A DNA stretch of 64,000 nucleotides from Magnolia sinica (taxonomy: Eukaryota > Streptophyta > Magnoliopsida > Magnoliales > Magnoliaceae), in NCBI RefSeq assembly GCF_029962835.1, contig NC_080574.1, forward strand, positions 21,426,001-21,490,000. Direction: 5' to 3'. The notes beneath the pieces were generated by a model. That model was not told where the DNA came from and ran no database searches. It saw only the letters and a list, made by a program, of their open reading frames with translations. Of this stretch, positions 49,231-63,250 are shown piece after piece (position 1 is the first letter of the stretch; every line of letters starts with the position of its first letter). Both the position numbers and the translations under genes were made by a program.

Positions 49231-49583
49231 TATGTGCCATTAACCATATTAAGCTCCTTATATGTTTCACCACTTTGTATAGGTGTTTGAGGATCAAAGA
49301 AACGTACGAATAATCTCAGACATCATGACTTGTATAGTTTATTTAAAATAGCGAGTGTGAGACACATGGGCAGTGGATTATCGGTATAGCTCTATGCCCA
49401 GGATTATAGGATATTTTTTTCCTGCTAAATTTGAATTACTCTCATTTTTGTCGGTATAGCTATTGACGGCTTTAGTAGCTATCTTGCTAGTGAGGTGATG
49501 TCACCAAGGTTTATGAGCTCCAAGCTGATGTAGGTATTATATTCACGTTGTCTATTAATTCGAAGGATTAATTTAAAACATGA
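49231..49583. repeat. 353-bp duplication, left copy (identical to 55820-56172)
   Basis: Starts tatgtgccattaacc and ends ttaatttaaaacatga. Compared base by base by eye with 55820-56172, I see no difference. The flanks differ immediately on both sides. Only the right copy is in continuity with related repeats on both sides, so this copy is likely the derived one. Confidence 0.92.
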
Positions 49584-49870
49584 TCTTAAATATACAAATA
49601 TGTGTATTTTAGCATGTTCTTAAGTTTCACTGAAAAGTTCCACCGATTTCCCCATGTTTCCCCAATGTTTCTCTGCATTTCTAGTTATCGACATTATTAT
49701 CGACAAAATCGATATTGTTTCCAAAACTCCGACAAACAAAACTTGTAGTGATATCGATACTTTTAACAATGTGTAGAGGTTTATGCACTATTCTACATTA
49801 TTCCTTGTAGTATGGCCCAATGCACCGACATTCAATTGGACTCGAGTCAAGTATGACTCTAGCATACTTG

Positions 49871-50050
49871 TGTTGGCGTGAGTTATCAAATCGATCAATG
49901 AGTTGTCAATTAAGAGAAAATCAGAAAGATTATATTCGTGATTGTATAATATTTATCTATAGCCAAGAATAAGGTTGTTAATTTCCTTATATATTTGTAC
50001 AATCTCTATAAAGAAAGTATGAAAGAAATACGATAATAGAAATTCTGACA
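49871..50050 (+). repeat. 5' LTR of the Copia element (180 bp)
   Basis: Starts TGTTGGCGTGAG and ends ATTCTGACA, and is followed at once by the primer site. TATA-like word tatatatttg lies near 49989. Confidence 0.9.
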
Positions 50051-53000
50051 TGGTATCAAAGCTAGTCGATTTCTGACTCTTGGTTTACGTCTAACCCTTG
50101 TTCATAGCCTTCTTCTACCACCACCTTCACATATGGGAGACACCGAAACCCCCAACGAAGTCCGGTGACTCCTCCGTCAACCATAATACGCTCCTCTCTA
50201 AAATATTCACCACAAAAATGGTCAAAGCTCTGTCCAAAGCTCAGGCCCCGACCATGCTTTCTGAACCTGCGGTTGTCCCGATCAACATCAAGTTGGATGG
50301 TTCCAATTATGCTTTATGGTTCCAAGTTGTCAAGATGTACATCTCCGGCAAAGACAAGTTGGGCTACATCAATGGCGATTTACTTCAGCCATCTTCGGCC
50401 AATCTGTCCTTCCGTAAATGGCGTACTGACAACGCCATTGTCCAAGGATGGCTGATTAACTCCATGGATCCGGCGTTAATCGGCAATTTCATTCATGATC
50501 TCCAACGCCGCGTCTCATGTCTTCGCCAAGCGGGTGGCTCCCTGAAAAAATACTACACTGATTTGCAAGGCCTCTGGCATGAGTTTGATTTTCGACGTCC
50601 CAATCCGATGGAGTGCCCTGCCGATATTCAACGTTATAATAACCTTCTCCAAGAAGATTGGGTCTATATATTCTTGGATGGTCTTGATGACAGGTTGGAT
50701 AGTATTCGCAGCAACGTGTTACAGATGCACCTGTTTCCCACCGTGGAGCAAGCATATGCCCATGTCCATAGGGAGGCTCTTCGTCAGGTGGTGATGAACG
50801 CCAGCGACCACGAACCACCTCCAGGGGCAATGCTTGCTTCGAAAGGCCTAAAGCTTGGACTGTCTGGATCGACTTCTTAGCATACTGGAAAATCTTCCTC
50901 TAAAGCCCGTACCTCATCCGATGGTCTCAAATGCTCTCATTGTGGCAATACAAAGCATACACGTGAAAACTGCTTCCAGTTGTATAGGTACCCCGATTGG
51001 TGGCACGAGCTTCAAGCCAGAAAAAAATGAGACGGTATGGCTGAAGGCGCGGAAAAGGCTGTTGTGGCAGCAGCCGAACCTTATCTCTCTCTCATCCCGC
51101 CCACTGCCTCACCTAAATTGGACTTCTCTCCTGCGAATCCAGATAACCTCTGTTATACCTTGCTTAGTCATCGCCACGATGTGGACAGTAGTGATTGGCT
51201 CCTCGACTCTGGGACCACGAATTATATGACGTTTGATCCCATGGATTTCTCCCATTACTCACCTCCAAGGTGCACTAACATTGCGAATGCTAATGGAGTG
51301 ACCTCACCTGTTACAGGGGTCGGATTTGTAACCCTATCACCCTCTCTTCATTTACCCAACACTCTGCTTGTTCCCTCTTTATCTCACAAACTATTATCTG
51401 TTAGCCAAGTTACTACAGATCTAAATTGTGTGGTGCTAATGTTTTTCGATTTTTGTCTTATTCAGGATATTCTCACCAAGGAGATAATTGGGCGTGGTAC
51501 TAAGAGGGGGGGATTATACTACATGGAAGATTTCAGTTTGGGTCGTGTGCATCACATGTCTTCTACACTTGGTTCCAAGGCTCGACAGATTTGGCTGTGG
51601 CATCGTCATTTGGGACATTCGTCATTTGGGTATTTACGACATTTATTTCATAATTTATTCTCTAATGTGGAGACTTCTAAATTTCACTGTGATATTTGCA
51701 TTTTAGCTAAAAGTCATCATGCTATTTATCCATTAAGTATGAATAAAAGTGATACATCTTTTGCTTTAATTCATTCTGATGTATGGGGACCCTCTCCTTT
51801 ATCTACTAAATCTGGTATACGGTGGTTTGTAATATTTGTTGATGATTGCACCTGAATGACCTGACTATATTTGATGAAACATAAGGATGAAGTGTTTCGT
51901 ATCTTTCAGTCATTTCATGTTATGGTTCAGACCCAGTTTTCCGCTCAGATTCGGATTCTCCGCTCTGACAATGGTGGTGAATATGTTAATCACCACTTTC
52001 ATTCCTATTTTCAACAACATGGTCTTATTCACGAGACCTCATGTCCTCAGACCTCTCAGCAAAATGGAGTCGCTGAACGGAAGAATCGGCATATTCTTGA
52101 GACTGCCCGGGCTCTCCTTCTAGGCGCTCATGTTCCCACACGACATTGGCCCGATGCTATTACCACTACCGTACATTTAATCAATCGCCTTCCTTCCAAA
52201 ATATTAAATTTTAAGACCCCATTACAGTCTCTGTCAGCCTCGGTCTCTCTACCTATGGCCCTAATGCTCCCTCCTCGCATATTTGGGTGTGTGGCGTATG
52301 TGCACCTCCCTAAGAACCAGCGCACCAAACTTGACCCATGTGCCCTTCAGTGCCTCTTCTTGAGATATGCTACACATCAAAAAGGCTACTGCTGCTATAA
52401 TCCTGCTACCAAGCGTACTGCTGTGACTATGGATGTCACCTTTCATATCTTTCAGTCATTTCATATTATGGTTCAGACCCAGTTTTCCACTCAGATTCAG
52501 ATTCTCCGCTCTGACAATGGTGGTAAATATGTTAATCACCAATTTCATTTCTATTTTCAACAACATGGTCTTATTCACGAAACTTCATGTCCTCAGAGCC
52601 CTCAGCAAAATAGAGTCACTGAATAAAAGAATCGACATATTCTTGAGACTGCTCGAGCTCTCCTTTCTAGGCGCTCATGTTCCCACACGACATTTATTAA
52701 TAACATAGCTATGTCTGATGGGTATACCTTACCTTTTAGACATAACAATGGCAAGCCACCATACAAATACTCTCCAAACATTGAGGAAAGAAGGTTGAGA
52801 TATCCAATTGCCAACTATGTTTCCACCAAAAAGCTACCTGAACCTCTCAAGACATTCTCACACGAGCTGTCCACATGTCATATTCCCACTACAGTTCAAG
52901 AAGCTTTAGTTGATCCCAAGTGGACACAGGCAATAGAGGAAGAAATGGGAGCACTACTAAAGAATCAAACATGGACCTTGGTTCCATTGTCCAAAGGAAA

Positions 53001-54428
53001 AAAAAACAGTTGGGTGCAAATGGGTCTTCTCTGTTAAACACAAGGTAGATGGATCTATAAAATGATACAAGGCAAGGCTAGTCGCAAAGGGATACACTCA
53101 GACATATGGCGTAGATTATCAAGAAACTTTTTCGCCGGTAGCCAAGTTAAATACAGTCAGGGTCCTGTTATCTCTCGCAGCCAACTTGGACTGGCCATTG
53201 CACCAGTTTGATGTAAAGAACGCATTTCTCCATGGTGATCTTGAAGAGGAAGTCTACATGGATACTCCTCCAGGCTACACAACATCTTCAAAAGCTGAAG
53301 TTGTGTGCAAATTACAGCGAGCACTGTATGGATTAAAACAATCACCTCGAGCATGGTTTGGGAGGTTCAGTCTGGCAATGAAGAAGTATGGCTTCCACCA
53401 AAGTAATTCAGATCATACATTATTTCTGAAGCACCAACGGGGCAAGGTAACAACTTTAATTGTATATGTCGATGATATGATCATCACAGGGGATGATAAG
53501 GAGGAAATCACTAAGCTTCAGAAACAATTGGCGGCCGAGTTCGAGATGAAAAATCTAGGAGGACTCAAATATTTCCTGGGAATAGAGGTTGCTAGATCAA
53601 GGCGAGGTATATTTCTTTCTCAGCGAAAATATATATTAGACTTACTATGTGAGGTTGGAATGTTGGATTGTAAGCCAGCAGACACTCCAATCATTCAGAA
53701 CCACAAGCTCGGAGAATATCCAAGCCAAATGCCAACGGACAAAGGAAGGTACCAGAGATTAGTTGGTAAACTTATTTACCTCTCCCATACTCGTCCAGAT
53801 ATTGCCTACGCAGTGAGTGTAGTAAGTCAATTCATGCATCAACCTAGTAAGGATCATATGGAGGCGGTGATCCGGATTTTACGATACTTAAAATCCTCTC
53901 CGGGAAAAGGGCTTATGTTTTCGAAAAATAACCATCTCAGAGTTAATGGTTATACAGACGCAGATTGGGCGGGGAATACCACAGACAGAAGATCCACCTC
54001 AGGATACTTCATGTTTGTTGGAGGGAATCTTGTTACATGGAGAAGTAAGAAGCAAAAAGTGGTGGCATTATCAAGTGCTGAAGCAGAGTTTCGTGGAATG
54101 GCTAAAGGACTTTGTGAACTTCTATGGCTCAAAAGACTTCTAACTGAAATTGGGTTTGCTCCTACATCCGAGATGGACCTCTTTTGTGATAACAAGGCAG
54201 CTATCGCCATTGCTCACAATCCGATCCAGCATGATCGTACCAAACACGTGGAGGTTGACAGACACTTTATCAAAGAGAATCTCGAAGCTAAAATAATTCG
54301 GTTTCCATTCGTGAAGTCCGAAGACCAACTGGCGGATATTCTTACAAAGGTCGTATCAAGCAAGGATTTCTACAACTCACTAAACAAGTTGCGCATTGAA
54401 GATTTGGATGCTTTCACTTGAGGGGGAG

Positions 54429-54630
54429 TGTTGGCGTGAGTTGTCAAATCAATCAATGAGTTGTCAATTAAGAGAAAATCAGAAAGATTATATTTGTGAT
54501 TGTACAACTCATTGATTGATTGTACAATATCTATGTATAGCCAAGAATAGGGTTGCTAATCTCCCTATATATTTGTACAATATCTCTGTAAAGAAAGTAT
54601 GAAAGAAATACGATAATAGAAAATTTAACA
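54429..54630 (+). repeat. 3' LTR of the Copia element (202 bp)
   Basis: Same ends as the 5' LTR. It is longer by a 22-bp local repeat containing the word cattgattgattgta. Confidence 0.9.
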
Positions 54631-54727
54631 TGGTATCAAAGCCAGTCGATTTCTGGCTCTTGGTTTCCGTCTAACCCTTATTCATAGCCTTCTTCCACCA
54701 CCACCTTCACATATGGGAGACACTGAA
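54631..54727 (+). repeat. Second copy of the Copia primer site and leader after the 3' LTR
   Basis: The 97 bp after the 3' LTR (tggtatcaaagccagtcg... to ...gggagacactgaaa) match the primer site and leader after the 5' LTR (50051-50147) with about six differences. It therefore looks like the start of a second internal region in tandem, cut off at 54728. Confidence 0.88.
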
Positions 54728-56171
<1,444 letters not shown>

Positions 56172-56420
56172 AGCCAAAGAATGAGACAAATCCCAAGTTT
56201 AAATGGACCCAACAATGAAAATAGTGTAGATTGAACTTGAACACTGTCCATTAAAAACTTCTTTAGGGGCCATGGGAGTTTTTGATCAAGTTGATATTCC
56301 TGCTTTTCCTTCTTCCATGTATGAACTTGTAAATAGATTGGATTCAAATAAACATCACGGTGGGCCCTAGGAAGGTTTCAACGGTGGTGTCATATCCCCA
56401 CTGCTTTATGTGGTGTGTCC
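56172..56420. repeat. Foldback MITE copy, partial
   Basis: Middle words of the family: 'aaatagattggattcaaata', 'aacatcacggtgggccctag' and 'tggtgtgtccacttaaac'. It continues directly from the 353-bp repeat. Confidence 0.6.
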
Positions 56421-57054
56421 ACTTAAACTTTAAAATCGCCTGTATATTTTTGGCTCGTTTTCTAAAATGATCTCCGTGAATTTTAAAATACCTGAGTATC
56501 AGAGATTTCCCATCTCTGCACACGAAGAGGTCCCAAATACAGCCGGTTGGACCATAATTTTCAGTCCACTTAGAAAATAACTTTCGACCTTTCATGTGTG
56601 TATCAAATCCAACCTCTATAATAGGCTGGAACAATCATTAGATTATCATTCAAGAAAATTAGCTAGACCAACTCACTGAGTTGACCACACCTATATTTTC
56701 TATCTCTAAACAGTTAAACACTGTTTCCATAATGTGTCCCACCTAAAGAGTAGATGTGGCTGATTTTTACAAAAAGAGATCTTCGTGGTTTTATAAACTT
56801 ATTTGAATGGTTGGATTTCACACAAACATGATAGTTTCGAAGTTATTAGCTGGGTGGATTGTAAATCAAGGTACAACCGGTTGGACTATATGATTTCTGT
56901 TTTTGTTTGAAAAGGTGGGAAGTGAGAAAGGCGCCCTACCTGTCGCTATTCTTGATTCTCGAGCGCGGTGTCTTGATACACCTGACCCTCTTCTCTCTCT
57001 CTCTTCAGCAAAACCCTATTTCTTTCGGCAGCAGCAGAAGAAGAAGCAGAAGAG
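56421..57054. other. Upstream region of the KIWI-like gene
   Basis: No gene is seen. The last 80 bp are CT- then GCA/GAA-rich (ctctctctcttcagcaaaac; gcagcagcagaagaag), typical of a plant 5' UTR. No TATA box is evident. Confidence 0.5.
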
Positions 57055-58981
57055 ATGTGGAGAAAGGGAAAGAGAAAGAGCGAAGAGGAGCGGTTTGCCG
57101 GCGATGGAGAATCCAAGCCTCCCAATAAATTTTTCAAGAAAGATGATCTTGACGCCGACGATATCACTATCTGCGACGTAGCTCCTTCTTCTTCTCTATC
57201 CGTCTATCTATTGTTTTCTTTTTCTTTTTTCTTTCTTGAAAGCCTACCTTCTTGGGGTTTTGTTCTGGATTTGCAGATATCGAAGAATCGGAGGGTTTCA
57301 GTCCGAACTTTTCAGGGGAAGGTCATGGTCGACATCCGCGAGTTTTACATGAAAGATGGGAAACAAATGCCTGGAAAGAAAGGTTGTCTCTCTCTCTCTC
57401 TCTCTCTCATGTCAGATATATTCAAATATTTGATGATTTCTATTGCATTTCCATTTTTTTTTCTAGTGTTCTGTGAGTTAGTCGTCATTTGGGGCCTGTT
57501 TCTGGAATACAACTGTAATTCGGTTGTTTGTTTTAGAGTGTTGATTTCCATGAAAATGTTAAAAGGTCAATGCGTGAACAGCCAGGGCTGTGTCTCCTAA
57601 CTATGAAATTTTATATGTTTTCTGGAAGAAATTGATATCCATTTTTTTACGACAACCTTAGAAATGGAAATCGATTTCCAGGCCTGGTTTTTTCCCTTTC
57701 TCAAATAGGGGAAAAGTAGATTTCCATTGGAACTCGATTTCTTTTACATGGTTTTCCACCTACCCAAGGAGTACCTAGAGGGCAGAGGAAAAATGGGAAC
57801 GGTCTATCTGGATCAAAAGGGGAAGTTTGTGCAGTAATTGCAGTTAGAAAAGGAATAGATATATGGGCTGATGGGAATTATTGAGACAGTGTCCAATATA
57901 GTATTGAGACCTGCGGTGCAATCATGCAAAAGGTTTTTGTAATTCCAGCTGCGCAAGCTGGTATACATTGGGGGGTTAATTTTGTAGTCATTGTCTTGTC
58001 ACACACACAAAACCCAAAAAATAAAAAAATAAATAAAAAAATAAAAATCTCAGCTTTCCTTGTGAATTATAGGCTGTGTTATGTGGAGCCTATGTTTGAC
58101 TCTACCATGTTAGGGCTTTAGCTAATTTGTTGCTGCTGGTGAATTTTTTTGAGTGGTTAGAAATGGGATATAGTTATCTGTGTAAGGTTCCATTTGGTTT
58201 GGTTCATAATTGTGAAAATATATCACATTAACTGTCACAATGTGACTGTCATGTCAGCTTTTCTTTGGCATTTTCTCTGCTTTCCTAATTTTGAAAAAAA
58301 AAAAACCTTTGCCTTCCTCCATTTTATCCCGACTATTTGGGGTTGGCTACATGAATCCTGTTCCACCATTCCACTCTATCAAGGAGTATATCTTCAGTTA
58401 AACCATAGGTCAAGTCTTTTCTTACTACCTCCAGCAATGTCCTTTTGTACCTTCCTCTTGCCCTGTTAGAGCCTTGAACTTGAACCAATTCACTTCTAAT
58501 CGATGCAATTCTTGGTCTTCGTTGCACATGGCCATACCATCTAAGTTTACTTACCCTTATCTTATTACCTATTGATGCTACTCGTAAGTTCTTGTAAGGC
58601 GTGTTTAGAAACATGGAATCCAAAGTAAAATAAAGGAAAAACCAATAATTATCTAATGATGAGTTCTATGAGAAGTATTGAAACACGGATTCCAATTTTG
58701 AGTTCTTGTTTGGGTAGCACGTGAAAATCATTTCCCTCTCAAAATACTCACCCAGTTTCTTGTGGTAGGAATCCAAATTATGGAAAAGTGCTAATGATTG
58801 CTTGGTGGAATCCACCATTTTCTTTGCTATCCAAATAACGAAAATCATCACATCGAAGGAAAACCCTTTTCATTTTCCGCTTTTTGGCATGGAATCCATG
58901 GTTTCTGAACATGATCTTAAATGCATTCATTCCTAACTGTGCGTCCTTGTCTTGCCGCTTGTTCATTGAATAGAAAGAAAG

Positions 58982-59035
<54 letters not shown>

Positions 59036-62000
59036 ACTAGGATCCACGCCTCTCCTCCATTTTATTATTAGGGCACTATAATGTAATGTTAAATTACAAT
59101 TATACCCCAGCATTTAAGTATGCTCCATAAACCATAACCTTAACCTACAAGGAACATAAGAAAACTTGTTGAATGCTCTTAACCGTCTCAACATTGTTGA
59201 CGAACAAAGTGGGCCATATGATCATCATCGTCCATCACAGTCCATCAGTAGTGGGCCATACATGATCACCATCATCCATCACGGTCCATCAATGCCACTA
59301 GTCCATGCCAACATCCTCATTTAGCTATGCTCAACCTGCAAACACGTTGTTCCTAAACTACCTAACATTTTGCCCCATAAAGTATGGCTGGTCTTATAGC
59401 TATTGTATAAAATCTTCCCTTCAGTTTGATTGGCATGCAGTGATCACATAAAATTCCGAAGGCACAAGTTCACTTCATCATCCAACTCTAATTCTATGAG
59501 CATCACCCCTCCCAATCTCTCCTCTTTCATGAATTATTCGCCCCAGATATTGAAAATGCTCATTTTGGGGTACTTCGTGATCAACAATCTTAAGTAATTT
59601 CTCATTTCCTAATCCCATTGCTTTGATATGCTCGAACTCTAGCTGACTTATTTTAATTTGTTTAGATTCTGAAGTATCCCTACATAGTTATAGCTTTGCA
59701 TTTATCCTATTCCTCATCTCATCATCAAAACTGTCATTTTCGAACAACATACACCAAGGGACCTCTTCCTCCAAATGCTTCGTTAACTCATTTATAACCA
59801 GTGCAAAGCTATATGTGCTCTATGCCAACCCCTAGTGCAAGCCTAGAGTAAAACTTGGTTCTCTCTGCTGGTGGTTCTCACATTTGTTACCATTCCCTCA
59901 TGTCACATGGAGACCCTCCTCTCCCTATTTTATCCATGAGCTGTAGAAGTAGGTAAATAGCTTCAATGGTTGACCCTCCAGTCATACACTCAAAACTGAT
60001 TTTCTAATACATTCATCCCATGCCTTAACATTTGCTTAATCACTCTCTTATAAAGTTTTACCCTATGATTCATTAACTTCAGTCTTAATTGCATGATCCT
60101 TGTAACCAGTTCCCACTCCTGCTACCGGTCATGCTTTAGACTCGCACTTCTACTCTCTGCTCCGCCTTCGAGCTATTTATACTTGCTAACATTTCGAAGC
60201 TCACGCGTCCTTGCTCCTGCACCTGAATCTGTTGCTACTTTGGCTTCATTCTTTATGCAACTGCAAGTTTTATCTCATGATAGTTGGTGCAGCTCCATAT
60301 TTTCTCCTTACTTATAATGGGAAAAGTATTCAGCTTAGAAAATGCAATAATATTAGGAGAAAATATTAGACTCCCACGATAAACATTGGGTAAAGTGAGG
60401 AAAACGTCAAAAGCATAGCCGATGTGGTGGTCATCTCACAATGGTGTCAGAATATTTTTCATTGTGAAATATTTCACTGACTATGAACAAAACAAATCAT
60501 AATGCGGACTCCTAAATTGTCTTATTCCCATTTTGAACTCTCTTTTTTTTGTCTTTCTTGGTGAATAGCATCGAATCTTATTGAATGAAAGAAACAAAAC
60601 TAACAGAAAAATGCAAGCTCTAGAGATGCAAAATGCAACTGTTAAACCATGATTTGAATTTTATTTATTTTTTTTGTCTTTCTTGGTGAATAGCATCGAA
60701 TCTTATTGAATAAAAGAAACAAAACTAACAGAAAAATGCAAGCTCTAGAGATGCAAAATACAACTGTTAAACCATGATGACTCCCCACCAACAAAACAAA
60801 CCCACCAGAATATTTCTGAAACTTTCATTCTTAAAGAGAATGAATGTCACCTACCCTACGTTTATATTTTAGAATTAGCTAATATTACTCATGAGATATA
60901 GGGGCTGTTTAGATGCAAGCAAAGTTATGTTACACAAACGCTGTCTTCGATAAGCTATTTGGGTCATGCTATCTCGGACTAGCTGTGTTGTTCCTTGTCT
61001 GTCAAACATCTGATACAAGGAGTAAAGATGGATGTGGAACATATAGGATCTTAAGATGGTTGGTGCCATATGTAGCATTTATGGCTCATGTGCAGATTGA
61101 TACTTGGCACAACCAAGGAGCTTAAAGATTGATGGTAGCACATGTGGGTAATTAAACATGGATATTCGCATATGTGACGTAATTGGCACATGTGATTCAT
61201 GTGCATGAAACATTTTGTTATAGCATGCATTATATTGAGGATAAGATTTTCTCACAATTATCACATTTTTAGCAAAGTATAAACTATGCTTGGTAGCGGT
61301 CAAATTTTCAGTATATGGTAGACTTATCTCATTATGTACAAGCTGTCTACCTGAAACAACCAGTGGGAACACAGCTTTTCTTGCATCCAAACGGCCCCAT
61401 AGGGTTCATCTACGGTAGGATGATAGCCCCTTGAGCTTGAAGTATAGCTCTTTTATAGGCTTTCTCTAAAGGGGTTATAGAGATTTTGAGGTTTTTGGTG
61501 GGCAAGGTATTATCCCAAGTTTAGAGGAGTATCAAGGGAAGTTGAGTATGATTGCTTGATTTGTTAAGTAGTTGAATAAACAATATGTTTCTAAAGAACT
61601 GGATTGTAGAGTCTCAAAGCGCGAATGCTAGTGAGTTTCCTAGTTGTTCCTTATACAAAGTTGTGAAACTTGTATATAGTTTATCAAAATCATTTTTGAC
61701 ACTAATTGAGGAAAATAAGTTTAATATGTACTCAAGGTTGACCATTAGCAAGGATAGTGTATACTTGCTAAAAAGGTTGGATAGGGGTGAGAAAAGCTTA
61801 TCTCTCGAGTATGGTGCATTTAAGAACACAATGTTCTGTAGATGCATCACATGTTTCACATGTAAGACCATCTATGTTCAAGCACCCACATGTGTTGCCA
61901 TCAATCTCTAGGGTTAATGTGCACATGCGCCATAAATGCTACATGTGCTACCAACCATCTTAAGTTCCCCACATGTTCCGCTATTCTCTATTCTTAGGTG

Positions 62001-63250
62001 TTTGGCAATTAGGGAATGGTACAAGTAATCCTAGACAACATACCTTGGATAGCTTATCCAAAATAGCACACTGCGAGACAGCTTGTGCTGAACTTTGCAT
62101 GCATCCAAATGGCCCCTTAGGTTAGTAGTAGCCTAGTAGGATTCCCTATACCACTCGTAGTTCATGCAAGGCATCCCAAAGTTATTTCATTTTGTTGGAT
62201 AATGAGAGACATTATCATCTACAACATTGTGAAATGTAAATTCTTATGTGCCCGGAAGCTGAGTTAGTCAACCATTCTTGTGTTGGAGTTGTTTGTATTT
62301 TTTTGGGTGCTGTCAGCTTATATTGGGGCCCACCATTGTGTTTGCATTGCATGCCATCTATCCAATAGGTTCACCACTCATAAAAATAAGACACCCCAAA
62401 ATCAGGTTGATCCAACTATCAAGTAGGCCACCACGTGAATTTGGTGGTTCTTGGGCGATTGGCCAATGTTTTCCATGGTTTTGCCCACTTGATTGGATCA
62501 ACCTGATGCTTGGTCCTTTCCATTTTTCGGTTGGGCTCACGCCATTGTGTATTAAACTCCTTGAGTTTCACCATTATAAAATATTTGAATGATGTAGAGA
62601 TCCTTGCATTATTTAGATGTCATTAGATGAAAGGATAGGAATGGAGAGTGGTCTTATTGAGTTGAGAGCTTCATGGTCTTTGGGAGGAAAAATTGAAAAG
62701 AGGATAATCTGCCTTGAGGGAATGGTTAGACACAAATTACTGTTAAGGTTGTTAATATCTGGTTTGGTAAGCTCTTCATGTATTGTTTTCCGTTTTACCT
62801 TGTGCTCCTTTCAGATCACATTTAAAATGGTATAAGATCAACTGATAATATGGTTTTGATCCATTTTTGTAAATTTAAAGAACTCACAGTTTCTTCTCTT
62901 TTCTTATTTTCAGGGATCTCACTTGGTCTGGATCAGGTACTTGTATTTCCTGAATTTTCTTGCGCTGCATTTGGGTAAGAGATCCTGCAAAATCCGGATT
63001 AAGCCTAATCTGGATTTTAGCGGCACCATACATGGAATACCCTCCATGTCAGATTCACGTTGAAGAAGCGGTGCTTGCTTCTGCTTTTTGAGCTCTGCTT
63101 AACCACAATTTTCCCAAACAGAGCCTTAAAAATCTCTAACAAATTGCTTTTCTGCATTTTTGCTCACCCATTCTTTTTCATACAATGAAGTGGAATATAC
63201 TGCGGGATCATCTGGATGAGATTGACAAGGCGGTTGCTGAAAATGCATAG
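57055..63250 (+). CDS. KIWI: PC4/p15-type RNA polymerase II transcriptional coactivator (KIWI-like), four exons
   Basis: This family of small nuclear proteins binds single-stranded DNA and supports transcription by RNA polymerase II. Exons 57055-57177, 57277-57382, 62914-62936 and 63191-63250, all with GT/AG borders and matching phases, give 312 bp and 103 residues; Arabidopsis KIWI has 107. The N-terminal 37 residues are charged ([12 protein letters not shown]...). The PC4 domain is residues 42-99: [43 protein letters not shown], then [15 protein letters not shown]. Exon 3 is a 23-bp microexon coding the end of G77 to Q84. Intron 2 is 5531 bp and full of repeats, including a LINE. Intron 3 (254 bp) appears to hold a short inverted repeat. 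The exon joins are inferred from the family sequence; the domain is complete and unbroken. Confidence 0.92.
58598..58917. mobile_element. PIF/Harbinger-type MITE inserted in the LINE
   Basis: Ends GGCGTGTTTAGAAACATGG and, read inward from the right, AGATCATGTTCAGAAACCATGG. A TAA duplication flanks it (58595-58597 and 58918-58920). On either side the LINE frame matches: ECI upstream and [10 protein letters not shown] downstream meet exactly when the MITE and one TAA are left out. Confidence 0.8.
58980..59033. repeat. (GA)n microsatellite
   Basis: About 24 uninterrupted GA units within the repeat-filled intron 2 of the KIWI-like gene. Confidence 0.95.
60541..60780. repeat. Tandem duplication, 125-bp period
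   Basis: The segment 'gtctttcttggtgaatagca' ... 'ctgttaaaccatgat' occurs twice (starts 60551 and 60676) with only a few differences. It has no coding character and lies in intron 2 of the KIWI-like gene. Confidence 0.9.
60901..61398. mobile_element. MITE with GGGGCNGTTT ends
   Basis: Ends GGGGCTGTTTAGATGCAAG and, read inward from the right, GGGGCCGTTTGGATGCAAG, flanked by ATA on both sides. No transposase. A second right-type end occurs at 62117, so two related copies or a nested pair may be present. Confidence 0.65.
61480..62117. repeat. Dispersed repeat related to 55263-55950, with a MITE-type right end
   Basis: Shares order and text with 55263-55950. Ends with gcatgcatccaaatggcccc (62095-62114), the inverted form of the 60901 left end. 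No coding signal. It lies in intron 2 of the KIWI-like gene. Confidence 0.65.
62118..62913. other. Rest of intron 2 of the KIWI-like gene
   Basis: Contains a foldback-MITE-like stretch with an internal palindrome (about 62320-62540: 'gcccaccattgtgtttgcat' and its loose inverse 'gggctcacgccattgtgtat'). Ends in a pyrimidine-rich acceptor (ttcttattttcag). Confidence 0.5.

Larger units (their letters stand above)
49871..54630 (+). mobile_element. Copia retrotransposon fossil, LTR to LTR
   Basis: Order of parts: 5' LTR, primer site complementary to initiator methionine tRNA (tggtatcaaagc, 50051), gag (about 50270-50860) with a CCHC knuckle (about 50930-50980), protease-like region (about 51190), integrase (about 51590-52700), reverse transcriptase (about 53050-53900, with YVDDMII) and RNase H (about 53950-54330, with [10 protein letters not shown]), a polypurine tract (gagggggag) and the 3' LTR. 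The integrase region carries an internal direct duplication. The last 411 codons (RT to RNase H, 53186-54421) are still open, but the element as a whole is broken at several places, roughly five to ten. By eye the LTRs differ by about 7-8 percent plus one insertion, so it is older than a recent insertion. No target duplication is visible. Confidence 0.93.
58314..60100 (-). mobile_element. LINE (RTE/L1-like non-LTR element), decayed, 3' half
   Basis: On the - strand in order: [16 protein letters not shown] (about 59990-59940), [20 protein letters not shown] (about 59805-59745), then [20 protein letters not shown] (about 59590-59535), and C-terminal [20 protein letters not shown] (about 58565-58505) with [20 protein letters not shown]. 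These are conserved words of plant LINE reverse transcriptases. The 3' end text ccccaaatagtcgggat (58341-58325 on the - strand) is usual for this group. Several stops and shifts interrupt the frame (for example after HRIRVG near 59490). A Tourist-type MITE sits in it at 58598-58917 and another insertion at about 58955-59335. It lies antisense inside intron 2 of the KIWI-like gene. Confidence 0.82.
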
